Below the pieces are notes generated by a model. It saw only the letters and a program-made list of their open reading frames with translations. It had not been told where the DNA came from and did not search any database. A program made the position numbers and the translations under genes. A stretch of DNA of 13,267 bases from Faecalibacterium sp. CAG:1138 (GTDB lineage Bacteria; Bacillota; Clostridia; Christensenellales; CAG-917), in assembly GCA_000434675.1 (NCBI GenBank), contig HF988638.1:137145-150411 (forward strand), read 5' to 3'. Of the stretch, positions 7,128 through 13,267 are shown in pieces. Each line of letters begins with the position of its first letter. The first letter of the stretch is position 1.

Positions 7128-8354
7128 ATGGTTGAATTGTTGGCTCCCGCAGGGAGCAGAGAAAAACTTGACACGGCAATACATTTCGGCGCGGATGCGG
7201 TTTACGTCGGCGGGGCGAATTTCGGCCTGCGCGCGTATGCGGACAACTTTGACGAAGAAGGGCTGAAAAACGCCGTTGACTACGCGCACTCGAAAGGCAG
7301 GCGCATTTACGTGACGGCAAACATTTTTGCCAGAAACTCCGACTTTTCGCCGTACAGAGAATATCTTTCTTACCTCAAAAAAATCGGCGTCGACGCCGTT
7401 ATCGTGACCGACACCGGCCTCGTCTGGCGAACCTTGGAATGGCAGCCGGATATGGAAGTTCACCTTTCGACGCAGGCCAACACCACCAACGGCCACACCG
7501 TGGCGTTTTGGGCAAAACAAGGGGTTAAGCGCGTCGTTTTGGCTCGTGAATTGTCGCTTGAAGAAATTAAGGAAATCAAAGATATGGTCGGTGGCAGCGT
7601 GGAACTTGAAACCTTCGTGCACGGAGCAATGTGCATAAGTTACAGCGGAAGATGTTTGCTGAGCAATTATCTCACCGGTCGAGATTCCAACCGCGGCGAG
7701 TGCGTGCAGGCGTGCAGGTGGGAGTATAAAATCGCAGAGGCGTCCAGACCTAACAATCCGCTTACGCTTATGGAAGACGAAAAGGGAAGCTATATCTTAA
7801 ACAGCCGAGATCTCAACATGATTCGACACGTTAAGGAGCTTGCGGAAGCAGGCATCGACAGCTTCAAAATAGAGGGCAGAATGAAGTCGGAGTACTACGT
7901 GGGGAGCGTCGTAAACGCCTACAGGCGCGCAATCGACGCCTATAACGTAAGCCCCGAAGCCTACGTTTTGCAGGAAAATCTTGTCAAAGAACTGGACAAA
8001 ACCAGCCACCGCGGTTACACCACCGGTTTCTATTTCAGGGGCGAAAACAACGTTTGCATCGAAACGTCAAAACCCGTTTGCGAATACAAGTTTATGGCGA
8101 GGGTGCTCGGCTACGACGACGACAAAAAAGCGCTTGTTCTTGAGCAGCGCAACCGCTTTAAGGAAGGCGACGTTCTGGAGGTGCTGTCGCCTGACGGCAA
8201 TTTCAACAAAAAGATAAAAATAGAAAAAATGTTCGGCGAGGACGGCGAGGAAGTTCCGGACGCAAAAATCGTGCAGCAAAAACTTTTCGTGCCGACCGAC
8301 GTCAGACTTTCCGAAAACGACATTCTGAGGAGGGACGAGGGCAATGATGCTTGA
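7128..8354 (+). CDS. trhP: U32 peptidase-family Fe-S protein, TrhP-like tRNA hydroxylation protein
   Basis: A 408-residue U32-family protein. It opens with VELLAPAGS, contains GADAVYVGG (21-29), and matches the U32 signature at 161-179 (ETFVHGAMC, then SGRC and LLS). Cys169, Cys176, Cys192 and Cys196 fit the cysteine cluster that holds a 4Fe-4S centre in TrhP and UbiU/UbiV proteins. Known TrhP proteins (YegQ in E. coli, YrrN and YrrO in B. subtilis) make 5-hydroxyuridine at tRNA position 34 using prephenate; despite the family name, peptidase activity is not expected. The downstream part carries a Lys-Ile-Glu-Gly-Arg motif (about 244-248) and a C-terminal beta domain. Length resembles YrrO rather than shorter YrrN. 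It starts 6 nt after the methyltransferase, with a weak AAAAAGG at 7111-7117, and its end overlaps the next gene by 11 nt. Some U32 proteins act in other hydroxylations. Confidence 0.85.
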   Translation: MVELLAPAGSREKLDTAIHFGADAVYVGGANFGLRAYADNFDEEGLKNAVDYAHSKGRRIYVTANIFARNSDFSPYREYLSYLKKIGVDAVIVTDTGLVWRTLEWQPDMEVHLSTQANTTNGHTVAFWAKQGVKRVVLARELSLEEIKEIKDMVGGSVELETFVHGAMCISYSGRCLLSNYLTGRDSNRGECVQACRWEYKIAEASRPNNPLTLMEDEKGSYILNSRDLNMIRHVKELAEAGIDSFKIEGRMKSEYYVGSVVNAYRRAIDAYNVSPEAYVLQENLVKELDKTSHRGYTTGFYFRGENNVCIETSKPVCEYKFMARVLGYDDDKKALVLEQRNRFKEGDVLEVLSPDGNFNKKIKIEKMFGEDGEEVPDAKIVQQKLFVPTDVRLSENDILRRDEGNDA

Positions 8355-9468
8355 AAAGAAAAACGTAATATTTTTCGTTTCCGTGGCGGACGACCGCCGC
8401 GGCGTGGACCTGATTGCCGAAACTATCGAAAAAGATTATCCCGAATATCTTCCGATGGTTTTCGACGAAAGCGCCTACGCCGATGACAAAACGCACAAAT
8501 TCTCCGTCGCTTTGGACAGGGCTTTTCAAAAGGTTTTTCCGAAAAAATACGACGAGCACAAACGCAAATCTTCCGAAAAACGCGAAACGGCAAATTCGAC
8601 ATTCAGAAAAAAACGTTCCGTCGAATACAAGCGCATTCACAGCATAATTCAGCGTTTTGATCCCGTGACGGTGGTTGCCACAACCCCGAAACTTCTGAAT
8701 CTTTGCGTTCTGGCCAACAAAAAGCGCAAAAAACAAACCAAAGTGGTGGGGCTTTGCCAAGGTTTTTCCGCAGACATCACGTTCTATTCTAAGAACGCCA
8801 ACGGCTATATCGTGGACAACGCCGACGTCAAAAAAAGCCTTATCGGCCGAGGTGCGCAGGCCAGATCGGTTCTGGTTTTGGGTTCTCCGTGCGTCACGGA
8901 AAAATACGACTTCGAAAAGGTTTTCGAGGCCAAAAGGGAAATGGGACTGAACGACAAACCGACGATTTATTTGTCGGGCGGCATATTCGGCGACGACAAG
9001 GTCAGAAAAGTGCTGGAGCTTATCCTCGATCAGGGCGACTATATCAACACGGTCGTGTTCTGCGGCGAAAACGAAGAGCTGTTTTCTTACGTCAGTCAGC
9101 GCGTTGAAAAAGCAAAAGCGCAAAACGTCAAAGTGATTATGAGCGGCGAAATGGAGCATACCGCCTATCTCGCTTCCGACATCGTCGTTACGACTTATGA
9201 TCCTACGCTCATCGCGTCGTCGATGGTAAGGCGGGTGCCGACGGTGCTTTTCGCGCCGAAAACCAGACAGGAAGAATCGGATTTTTCTTACCTCGGTCAG
9301 CGCCGCGCCGCGTTCTATGCCGAAGATATGAACAAAATCATCATCGACATTTACAAAATCATTCAGACCGACGTCGCAAGGTTCTATCGCATGAGCGACG
9401 ACACGGGCCTGAAAGTCGATCGCTTAACTGCCGCCGCAAACGCGCTGACGGATCTTATTTCGGAATAA
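8344..9468 (+). CDS. Divergent GT-B glycosyltransferase-like protein (MGDG synthase/MurG type)
   Basis: A 374-residue soluble protein with a two-domain pattern like the GT28 family that includes MurG and diacylglycerol glucosyltransferases. Residues 107-115 hold a strand ending in a Thr-Thr-Pro turn; 133-190 resemble the family's linker (VVGLCQGFSAD, GYIVDN, then LVLGSPC). The C-terminal half has PTIYLSGGIFGDDKV (206-220), VVFCGENEEL (237-246), SGEM (267-270) and ASDIVVTTYDPTLIASS (277-293), then PTVLFAP. In usual members the segment after the Ser-Asp strand has a Gly-Gly-x-Thr donor-binding motif; here it is Asp-Pro-Thr-Leu. Residues 65-100 are unusually Lys/Arg-rich. It overlaps the U32 gene by 11 nt, with two in-frame ATGs (8344, 8347) and GGAGGG plus GAGGG upstream. 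A sugar donor or acceptor cannot be named, and activity may be altered. The fold call is by pattern only. Confidence 0.65.
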   Translation: MMLEKKNVIFFVSVADDRRGVDLIAETIEKDYPEYLPMVFDESAYADDKTHKFSVALDRAFQKVFPKKYDEHKRKSSEKRETANSTFRKKRSVEYKRIHSIIQRFDPVTVVATTPKLLNLCVLANKKRKKQTKVVGLCQGFSADITFYSKNANGYIVDNADVKKSLIGRGAQARSVLVLGSPCVTEKYDFEKVFEAKREMGLNDKPTIYLSGGIFGDDKVRKVLELILDQGDYINTVVFCGENEELFSYVSQRVEKAKAQNVKVIMSGEMEHTAYLASDIVVTTYDPTLIASSMVRRVPTVLFAPKTRQEESDFSYLGQRRAAFYAEDMNKIIIDIYKIIQTDVARFYRMSDDTGLKVDRLTAAANALTDLISE

Positions 9469-9504
9469 AAATTCAAAATAAATTATTTTTATGCGGAGGA
9501 AACT

Positions 9505-9795
9505 ATGATTCAACACGTTGTTATCTACAAATTCAAAAACCCGTCGGAGGAGCTGTTTTCTGCCGTCGCCGAAAACTTTCAGACGATAAAGGGAAACGTT
9601 CCGGGGCTTCTTCGCCTCGACTGCGGCAAAGACGTAATCCGCCTTCCGAGAAGCTACGATTTCGCGCTCTATTGCAAGTTCGAAGATATGGCCGCTTACG
9701 ACAGGTATCAGACCGCGCCGCTGCATCTTGCGGTTAAGGAGTTTATGAAAACCGTCGTCGAAGAGAGCCACTCCGTTGACTGGGAAAACAAATAA
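9505..9795 (+). CDS. Dabb (stress-responsive A/B barrel) domain protein
   Basis: A 96-residue protein that is one Dabb domain: MIQHVVIYKF as first strand, a central Val-Pro-Gly-Leu followed by a Leu-Asp-Cys-Gly stretch, SYDFALYCKFEDMAAYDRYQ, then a His-Leu-Ala-Val-Lys-Glu-Phe helix and a final His-Ser-Val-Asp-Trp strand. Family members form dimeric alpha/beta barrels; some are stress proteins or small enzymes, but most bacterial ones have no assigned reaction. A strong GGAGG (9495-9499) lies 5 nt before the ATG. It is 36 nt downstream of the glycosyltransferase-like gene with no terminator between, so it could be the last gene of the RNase J operon. The AT-rich gap shows no clear -35/-10 pair. 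Confidence 0.88.
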   Translation: MIQHVVIYKFKNPSEELFSAVAENFQTIKGNVPGLLRLDCGKDVIRLPRSYDFALYCKFEDMAAYDRYQTAPLHLAVKEFMKTVVEESHSVDWENK

Positions 9796-9808
9796 AACCG
9801 AATATAAA

Positions 9809-9863
9809 CCCCCGAATGACAGATACTTGATTTATGATGTCTATAGTGTTCGGGGGTATTATT
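9809..9863 (+). terminator. Large hairpin after the Dabb gene, overlapping the next gene's start
   Basis: CCCCCGAA (9809-9816) pairs perfectly with TTCGGGGG (9849-9856) across 32 nt, inside which GACA (9818-9821) can pair with TGTC (9838-9841). The 3' arm is followed by TATTATTTT, a moderate U-rich tract. It begins 14 nt after the Dabb stop, which fits a terminator, but the two ATGs at 9834 and 9837 lie within it, so it could also mask translation of the following gene. Confidence 0.5.
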
Positions 9864-10439
9864 TTGACAATTGTTTTTGGCGGGGCGGAGCGGTTGTTTT
9901 TTGGTGGAAGAACGCTTAAAAGGGGAACGCTTTTAAGCCTTTTTGCCGCACTTCTTTTCACGATTTCGCCCGTCGTTTCGGTTTTCGGGCGCGCCGTTTC
10001 GGTTCCGACCGTTATATACGTTTTCGTTTCCGTGGCCGTCGGGTTCTACCGTGGAAGCGGCCTCGACAGGCTGTTTTTGACTTACGTTTCCGTCCTTGTC
10101 GGCGTGTTTTTATATTTTTACGGCGAGGCGAAAAGCGTTTCACTTTTTTCGTCGGACATATTTTATAGCGCAAACGGAGTGCTTTTGGAAGTTGCGCTCA
10201 CCGTTTTTTTGGCAAAAACGGCGTCGGACGCGGTCGCGTCTGCGGCAATTTCGATTTTTACCTATGCGTGCCTGTTCACGTCTTTCGGAAAATTCTGCCC
10301 GCTTTTCCCCGCGGAAATTTTTTCCGCTTTAACGTTGTCCCAAATTTTGTCTGCCGCAATTTGCATATACGCCCAAAAGATTGCCCGCCTCGTTGCTCCC
10401 GACGCGGCGTTTATGCTGGACGAAGCAAAAAGGGCGTAG
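9834..10439 (+). CDS. Hypothetical integral membrane protein
   Basis: An unrecognised, very hydrophobic protein of up to 201 residues. About six membrane segments can be seen, near residues 1-17, 32-52, 54-72, 78-96, 112-150 (two short ones) and 164-184. Polar ends and few charged residues are left; the C-terminus is amphipathic and ends Lys-Arg-Ala. No catalytic or binding motif stands out. The start is uncertain: the tandem ATGs at 9834 and 9837 have no Shine-Dalgarno sequence and sit in a hairpin. A TTG at 9864 has GGGGG (9852-9856) 7 nt upstream, and a TTG at 9894 has GGAG 3 nt upstream. Starting at 9864 would leave the hairpin entirely upstream. The gene lies between the RNase J operon and the der promoter region. 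Function unknown. Confidence 0.65.
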   Translation: MMSIVFGGIILTIVFGGAERLFFGGRTLKRGTLLSLFAALLFTISPVVSVFGRAVSVPTVIYVFVSVAVGFYRGSGLDRLFLTYVSVLVGVFLYFYGEAKSVSLFSSDIFYSANGVLLEVALTVFLAKTASDAVASAAISIFTYACLFTSFGKFCPLFPAEIFSALTLSQILSAAICIYAQKIARLVAPDAAFMLDEAKRA

Positions 10440-10455
10440 TTTTTTTGAAAAACGA

Positions 10456-10484
10456 TTTACAAACAATTAAAAAGTAAGTATAAT
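10456..10484 (+). promoter_or_regulatory. Consensus sigma-A promoter reading into the structured element
   Basis: TTTACA (10456-10461) and TATAAT (10479-10484) are separated by exactly 17 nt; the predicted start is near 10491, about 13 nt before the first stem base of the hairpin at 10504. Confidence 0.75.
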
Positions 10485-10503
10485 TGATAAATAAAAAAAT
10501 AAA

Positions 10504-10584
10504 CGGCGGACGATTGAAGGGCTTTTAGCTGACGGATTTTTTGAAAATCTCGTCAGGTGCCCGCTTTGATTTGACTTGCCGCCG
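10504..10584 (+). ncRNA. Putative structured RNA (leader or small RNA) upstream of der
   Basis: A long irregular hairpin can be drawn with three nested stems. CGGCGG (10504-10509) pairs with CCGCCG (10579-10584). GGGC (10519-10522) pairs with GCCC (10559-10562). CTGACGGATTTT (10529-10540) pairs with AAAATC (10544-10549) and CGTCAG (10551-10556), with one bulged T and a TTG loop. The internal loops are asymmetric (9 versus 16 nt and 6 versus 2 nt), as in a ligand- or protein-binding RNA rather than a terminator; no U tract follows directly. No open reading frame or recognised riboswitch core is seen. It lies 13 nt downstream of a predicted transcription start and 43 nt upstream of the der ATG. 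It may be a cis-acting der leader, a small RNA, or a DNA-level element; the folding is by eye, without energy calculation or comparative support. Confidence 0.5.
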
Positions 10585-10599
10585 ATAATTTTGTATAAT
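10571..10599 (+). promoter_or_regulatory. Consensus sigma-A promoter proximal to der
   Basis: TTGACT (10571-10576) and TATAAT (10594-10599) with a 17-nt spacer; predicted start near 10606, leaving a leader of about 22 nt that carries AAGGCGG (10615-10621) before the der ATG. The -35 box and part of the spacer coincide with the 3' arm of the structured element. Confidence 0.8.
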
Positions 10600-10627
10600 T
10601 TAATCAATTACTTTAAGGCGGTACGAT

Positions 10628-11956
10628 ATGCCAAAACCAATCGTGGCCATTGTGGGAAGGCCTAACGTCGGAAAATCGACGCTTTTTAACACAATCGCCG
10701 AAAGACGAATATCAATAGTAGAGGACACCCCGGGCGTCACCCGAGACAGGCTTTACGCCGACTGCGAGTGGTGCGGTTACGCATTCAGCTTAATCGACAC
10801 CGGCGGCCTTGCGTTAAAGAGCGAGGACGAAATGTGGCTTCACATCAAAAAACAAGCCGAAGTCGCGACTTCCACGTGCGATCTGGTGCTTTTCGTGGTT
10901 GACGGAAAAACCGGGCTTTCGGCGGAGGACTACGACGTTGCCGACTTTTTGAGAAGAAGCAAAAAACCTTGCCTGTTGGCCGTAAACAAACTGGACAATT
11001 TCGAAACGGAAAATCTGTTCGATTTCTACAGCCTCGGAATAGGCGAACCGATAGCCATATCCGCTCAGCAGAAAAAGGGGCTGGGAGATTTGCTGGACGA
11101 AATCGTCAAAAACCTCAAGGAAAGGGTGGAATCGGAGCCGGTGGACGAGGACGTTGTGAAGGTTGCTCTCGTAGGCCGTCCTAACGCCGGCAAAAGCAGC
11201 ATAACCAACAGACTTTTAGGCTACGAACGCGTCATCGTCTCAAGCATTGCGGGCACAACCCGAGATGCCATCGACACTCCTTTTGAGTACGAAGGCAAAA
11301 AATATATTCTCATCGACACCGCAGGCATCAGGAGAAAGAGCCGCATCGACGAGGATCTGGAAAGCTACAGCGTTATGAGAAGTCTGGCTGCCATACGTCG
11401 CGCCGACGTGGTGCTTCTCGTTTGCGACGCTACGCAGCCGCTTTCCGAGCAGGACGTGAGGATAGCGGGCTACATTCACGACGAAGGCAAGCCGTCGATC
11501 GTAGTGATGAACAAATGGGACGCCGTCGAAAAAGACACCTTCACCATCAACAAATACAACAAGCAACTTGCCGAAGATCTGAAGTTTATGGACTATTTCG
11601 TTCCGATTTACGTAAGCGCGCTTACGGGGAAAAGGGCGGACACCATAATGCCTGCCATAAACAAGGTTGTCGAAAACAACAGACTAAGGATCACGACGGG
11701 ACTTTTGAACGACGTGCTGCAAGAGGCCATTCTGACCAACGAGCCGCCATCCAAGAACGGTCGCAGGCTAAAGATATACTACGCGACGGAAGTTTCCGTT
11801 TCGCCGCCGACTTTTGTCATAAAGGTCAATGACGAAAGCATAATGCACTTCAGCTACAAGCGTTATCTCGAAAACGCCCTGCGTCGAAGCTTCGATTTTT
11901 CCGGCACGCCGGTGAGGCTTCTTATAAGAAATAAAAACGAAAAAGAGGATAATTGA
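10628..11956 (+). CDS. der: Ribosome-assembly GTPase Der (EngA)
   Basis: Essential tandem-domain GTPase acting in 50S subunit maturation in the cytoplasm. The 442 residues carry two G domains and a C-terminal KH-like domain. G domain 1 has GRPNVGKS (10-17), a Thr in DTPGVTRDR (33-41), DTGG (57-60), NKLD (120-123) and a Ser-Ala motif (145-146). G domain 2 has GRPNAGKS (183-190), GTTRDAIDTPF (209-219), DTAG (230-233), NKWD (295-298) and SALTGKR (340-346). The KH-like domain runs from about 355 to 436. All nucleotide-binding motifs look intact and length is near the usual 436. AAGGCGG lies 6 nt before the ATG. Two promoters lie upstream, the distal one reading through a structured element. The stop TGA shares a base with the following ATG, so the aminotransferase is probably coupled to it. 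Confidence 0.98.
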   Translation: MPKPIVAIVGRPNVGKSTLFNTIAERRISIVEDTPGVTRDRLYADCEWCGYAFSLIDTGGLALKSEDEMWLHIKKQAEVATSTCDLVLFVVDGKTGLSAEDYDVADFLRRSKKPCLLAVNKLDNFETENLFDFYSLGIGEPIAISAQQKKGLGDLLDEIVKNLKERVESEPVDEDVVKVALVGRPNAGKSSITNRLLGYERVIVSSIAGTTRDAIDTPFEYEGKKYILIDTAGIRRKSRIDEDLESYSVMRSLAAIRRADVVLLVCDATQPLSEQDVRIAGYIHDEGKPSIVVMNKWDAVEKDTFTINKYNKQLAEDLKFMDYFVPIYVSALTGKRADTIMPAINKVVENNRLRITTGLLNDVLQEAILTNEPPSKNGRRLKIYYATEVSVSPPTFVIKVNDESIMHFSYKRYLENALRRSFDFSGTPVRLLIRNKNEKEDN

Positions 11957-13254
11957 TGAAATATTCCGAACTTACCGTCGCAGAGCTTAAGGCTCTCGAG
12001 GCGGAGCTTAAGGAGCTATATCAGGAAACCGCCAAAAAAAAGCTTAACATCGACGTTACCCGCGGCAAGCCTTCGGAAGAACAGCTGAAGCTTGCCGACG
12101 GAATGTTCACGGTGGATTTCGGCGACTTCAAGTCCGAAAACGGCGCCGACGTAAGAAATTACGGCGGCCTTGAAGGCGTTTTGGAGCTGAGAAAGCTTTT
12201 TGCCAAAATTTTCGACGTCAAATATCAGCAGGTGGTTGCCCTTGACGGCAGCAGCCTGAACGTTATGTACGACACTCTGCAATACGCTTTGACTTTCGGC
12301 GTCGGCGGCGGTCTGCCGTGGCAGGGGAAGGGCGTCAAGTTTTTGTGCCCGGCACCGGGATACGACCGCCACTTTGCCGTAACAGAGGCGCTCGGCGTCG
12401 AAATGATAACCGTTCCGATGACCGAAACGGGGCCGGATATGGACCTTGTGGAAATGCTTTGCGCCGTAGACGAAAAAATCAAGGGAATGTGGTGCGTTCC
12501 GAAATACAGCAACCCGACGGGCGTGATATATTCGGATCAGACGGTGGACAGAATCGCAAAAATGAAAACCGCCGCGCCTGATTTCAGGGTATTTTGGGAC
12601 AACGCCTATTTCGCGCACGGACTTTACGCCAACGACGACAAGTTGAAAAACGTTTTTCAGGCTGCCGAAAAAGCGGGCAATCCCGACAGATTCTATATGT
12701 TCGCTTCCACCTCGAAAATCACTTTCCCGGGAAGCGGCGTCAGCGCGTTCGTTTCTTCCGAGAAAAACGTGCAGGAATTTTTGTCGCACAGAAAATATCA
12801 GACTATCGGCCCTAACAAGGTCGTCCAGCTGGCGCATTTCAAATATCTCAAGGACGAAAAAAACCTGCTTGCCATCATGCAGAAGCACGCCGACATACTT
12901 CGCCCGAAGTTTGAGAAGGTGCTGGAAATTTTTGAGGAGGAATTTTCGGATTCCGACGCTCTCAGCTGGTCGAAGCCTAAGGGCGGCTACTTTATAAGCG
13001 CGGACACCATGGACGGTTGCGCCCGACGTGCGGTGGAAATCGCCGCAGAACTCGGCGTAAAATTCACGGCCGCAGGCTCTACTTATCCTATGGGGCGCGA
13101 CGATATGGACAAAAACGTGAGGATCGCTCCGTCTTATCCGACGGTTCCGGAACTGGAAACCGCAATAAGGGTTTTTTGCCTCGCCGTCAAAATCGCCACG
13201 GTCGAAAAGCTTCTTGCAAACACCGCGTCCGCAAGCGCCGCAAAAACACTCTGA
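11956..13254 (+). CDS. PLP aminotransferase, class Ic aspartate aminotransferase type
   Basis: Fold type I PLP enzyme of 432 residues, similar to the family once labelled MocR-like aminotransferases, whose characterised member is the Corynebacterium AspT; the likely reaction is aspartate plus 2-oxoglutarate to oxaloacetate plus glutamate. Numbered from the ATG at 11956, visible residues are TRGKPS near the N-terminus (35-40), the NYGGLEG loop (68-74), SNPTG (185-189) with the cofactor-contacting Asn, Asp215 in WDNAY, the Schiff-base Lys254 in ASTSK, and Arg389 in NVRIAPS for the substrate carboxylate. No DNA-binding GntR domain is present. A TTG three bases upstream (11953) is in frame, but GAGGA (11945-11949) is better spaced for the ATG. 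The last ten residues are Ala/Ser-rich and look dispensable. Placed right after der with a 1-base overlap. A different amino-donor specificity is possible. Confidence 0.88.
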   Translation: MKYSELTVAELKALEAELKELYQETAKKKLNIDVTRGKPSEEQLKLADGMFTVDFGDFKSENGADVRNYGGLEGVLELRKLFAKIFDVKYQQVVALDGSSLNVMYDTLQYALTFGVGGGLPWQGKGVKFLCPAPGYDRHFAVTEALGVEMITVPMTETGPDMDLVEMLCAVDEKIKGMWCVPKYSNPTGVIYSDQTVDRIAKMKTAAPDFRVFWDNAYFAHGLYANDDKLKNVFQAAEKAGNPDRFYMFASTSKITFPGSGVSAFVSSEKNVQEFLSHRKYQTIGPNKVVQLAHFKYLKDEKNLLAIMQKHADILRPKFEKVLEIFEEEFSDSDALSWSKPKGGYFISADTMDGCARRAVEIAAELGVKFTAAGSTYPMGRDDMDKNVRIAPSYPTVPELETAIRVFCLAVKIATVEKLLANTASASAAKTL

Positions 13255-13267
13255 ATAATTTCGTTTA

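Noticed and set aside
8344..8349. Recurrent ATGATG starts (also at serA and at 9834) as a possible regulatory signature
   Set aside because: The serA case follows from an ATGA-type overlap and the 8344 case from overlap with the U32 gene end; three cases with different contexts do not make a pattern.
9475..9489. AT-only 15-base palindrome (AAAATAA-A-TTATTTT) before the Dabb gene
   Set aside because: Such a palindrome is easily made by chance in AT-rich spacer, has no flanking promoter to act on, and is too weak to be a terminator.
9864..9869. Perfect TTGACA inside the hypothetical membrane protein gene
   Set aside because: No -10 box is found 16-18 nt downstream; the region there is GC-rich.
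12016..12888. 290-codon open frame on the minus strand opposite the aminotransferase
   Set aside because: The plus-strand gene has full family motifs; the antisense frame is a by-product of its codon use and encodes nothing recognisable. The same applies to the long antisense frames at 4877-5719, 8302-9159 and 6924-7622.

Overview
The window reads as a chromosomal, housekeeping-rich stretch from a Gram-positive, Clostridia-like bacterium (Bacillota), probably an uncultivated lineage. The basis is the presence of RNase J, a TrmR/U32-peptidase tRNA-modification pair, a short serA-type dehydrogenase paired with serC, strong Shine-Dalgarno sites, a TTG start and AT-rich sigma-A promoters in DNA of roughly balanced GC. 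The genus cannot be named from sequence alone. No transposon, phage, CRISPR array, tRNA or rRNA was seen.

Layout. (1) 1-1650, plus strand: the 3' part of one polytopic membrane protein gene and a complete second one, probably distant paralogues, closed by an intrinsic terminator. (2) 1739-3960, minus strand: a serC-serA operon with a clear promoter (3989-4017) and a terminator shared with the convergent membrane genes. (3) 4070-4771, plus: a sugar-1-phosphate nucleotidyltransferase divergent from serC, with a -10 box so close to its ATG that the mRNA may be leaderless. (4) 4871-9468, plus: a tight operon from a consensus promoter (4800-4828) encoding RNase J (TTG start), a TrmR-like O-methyltransferase, a TrhP-like Fe-S U32 protein and a divergent GT-B glycosyltransferase-like protein; a small Dabb-domain gene follows at 9505. 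(5) 9834-10439: an unrecognised membrane protein whose start lies in a large hairpin. (6) 10456-10600: a consensus promoter, an elongated G/C-clamped RNA hairpin, then a second consensus promoter inside its 3' end. (7) 10628-13254: der (engA) overlapping a class Ic-type aspartate aminotransferase gene.

How the genes work together. serC and serA give two steps of serine synthesis from 3-phosphoglycerate. The methyltransferase and U32 protein match the two steps of the wobble-uridine pathway (U34 to 5-hydroxyuridine to 5-methoxyuridine), here coupled to the main RNA-decay/maturation nuclease. Der acts in 50S ribosome assembly. The window therefore has an RNA and translation theme plus amino-acid metabolism. 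The items most worth a second look are the putative structured RNA upstream of der, the divergent glycosyltransferase-like gene in the RNA-processing operon, the possible leaderless gene, and the unusual nucleotide-binding and regulatory residues of SerA.
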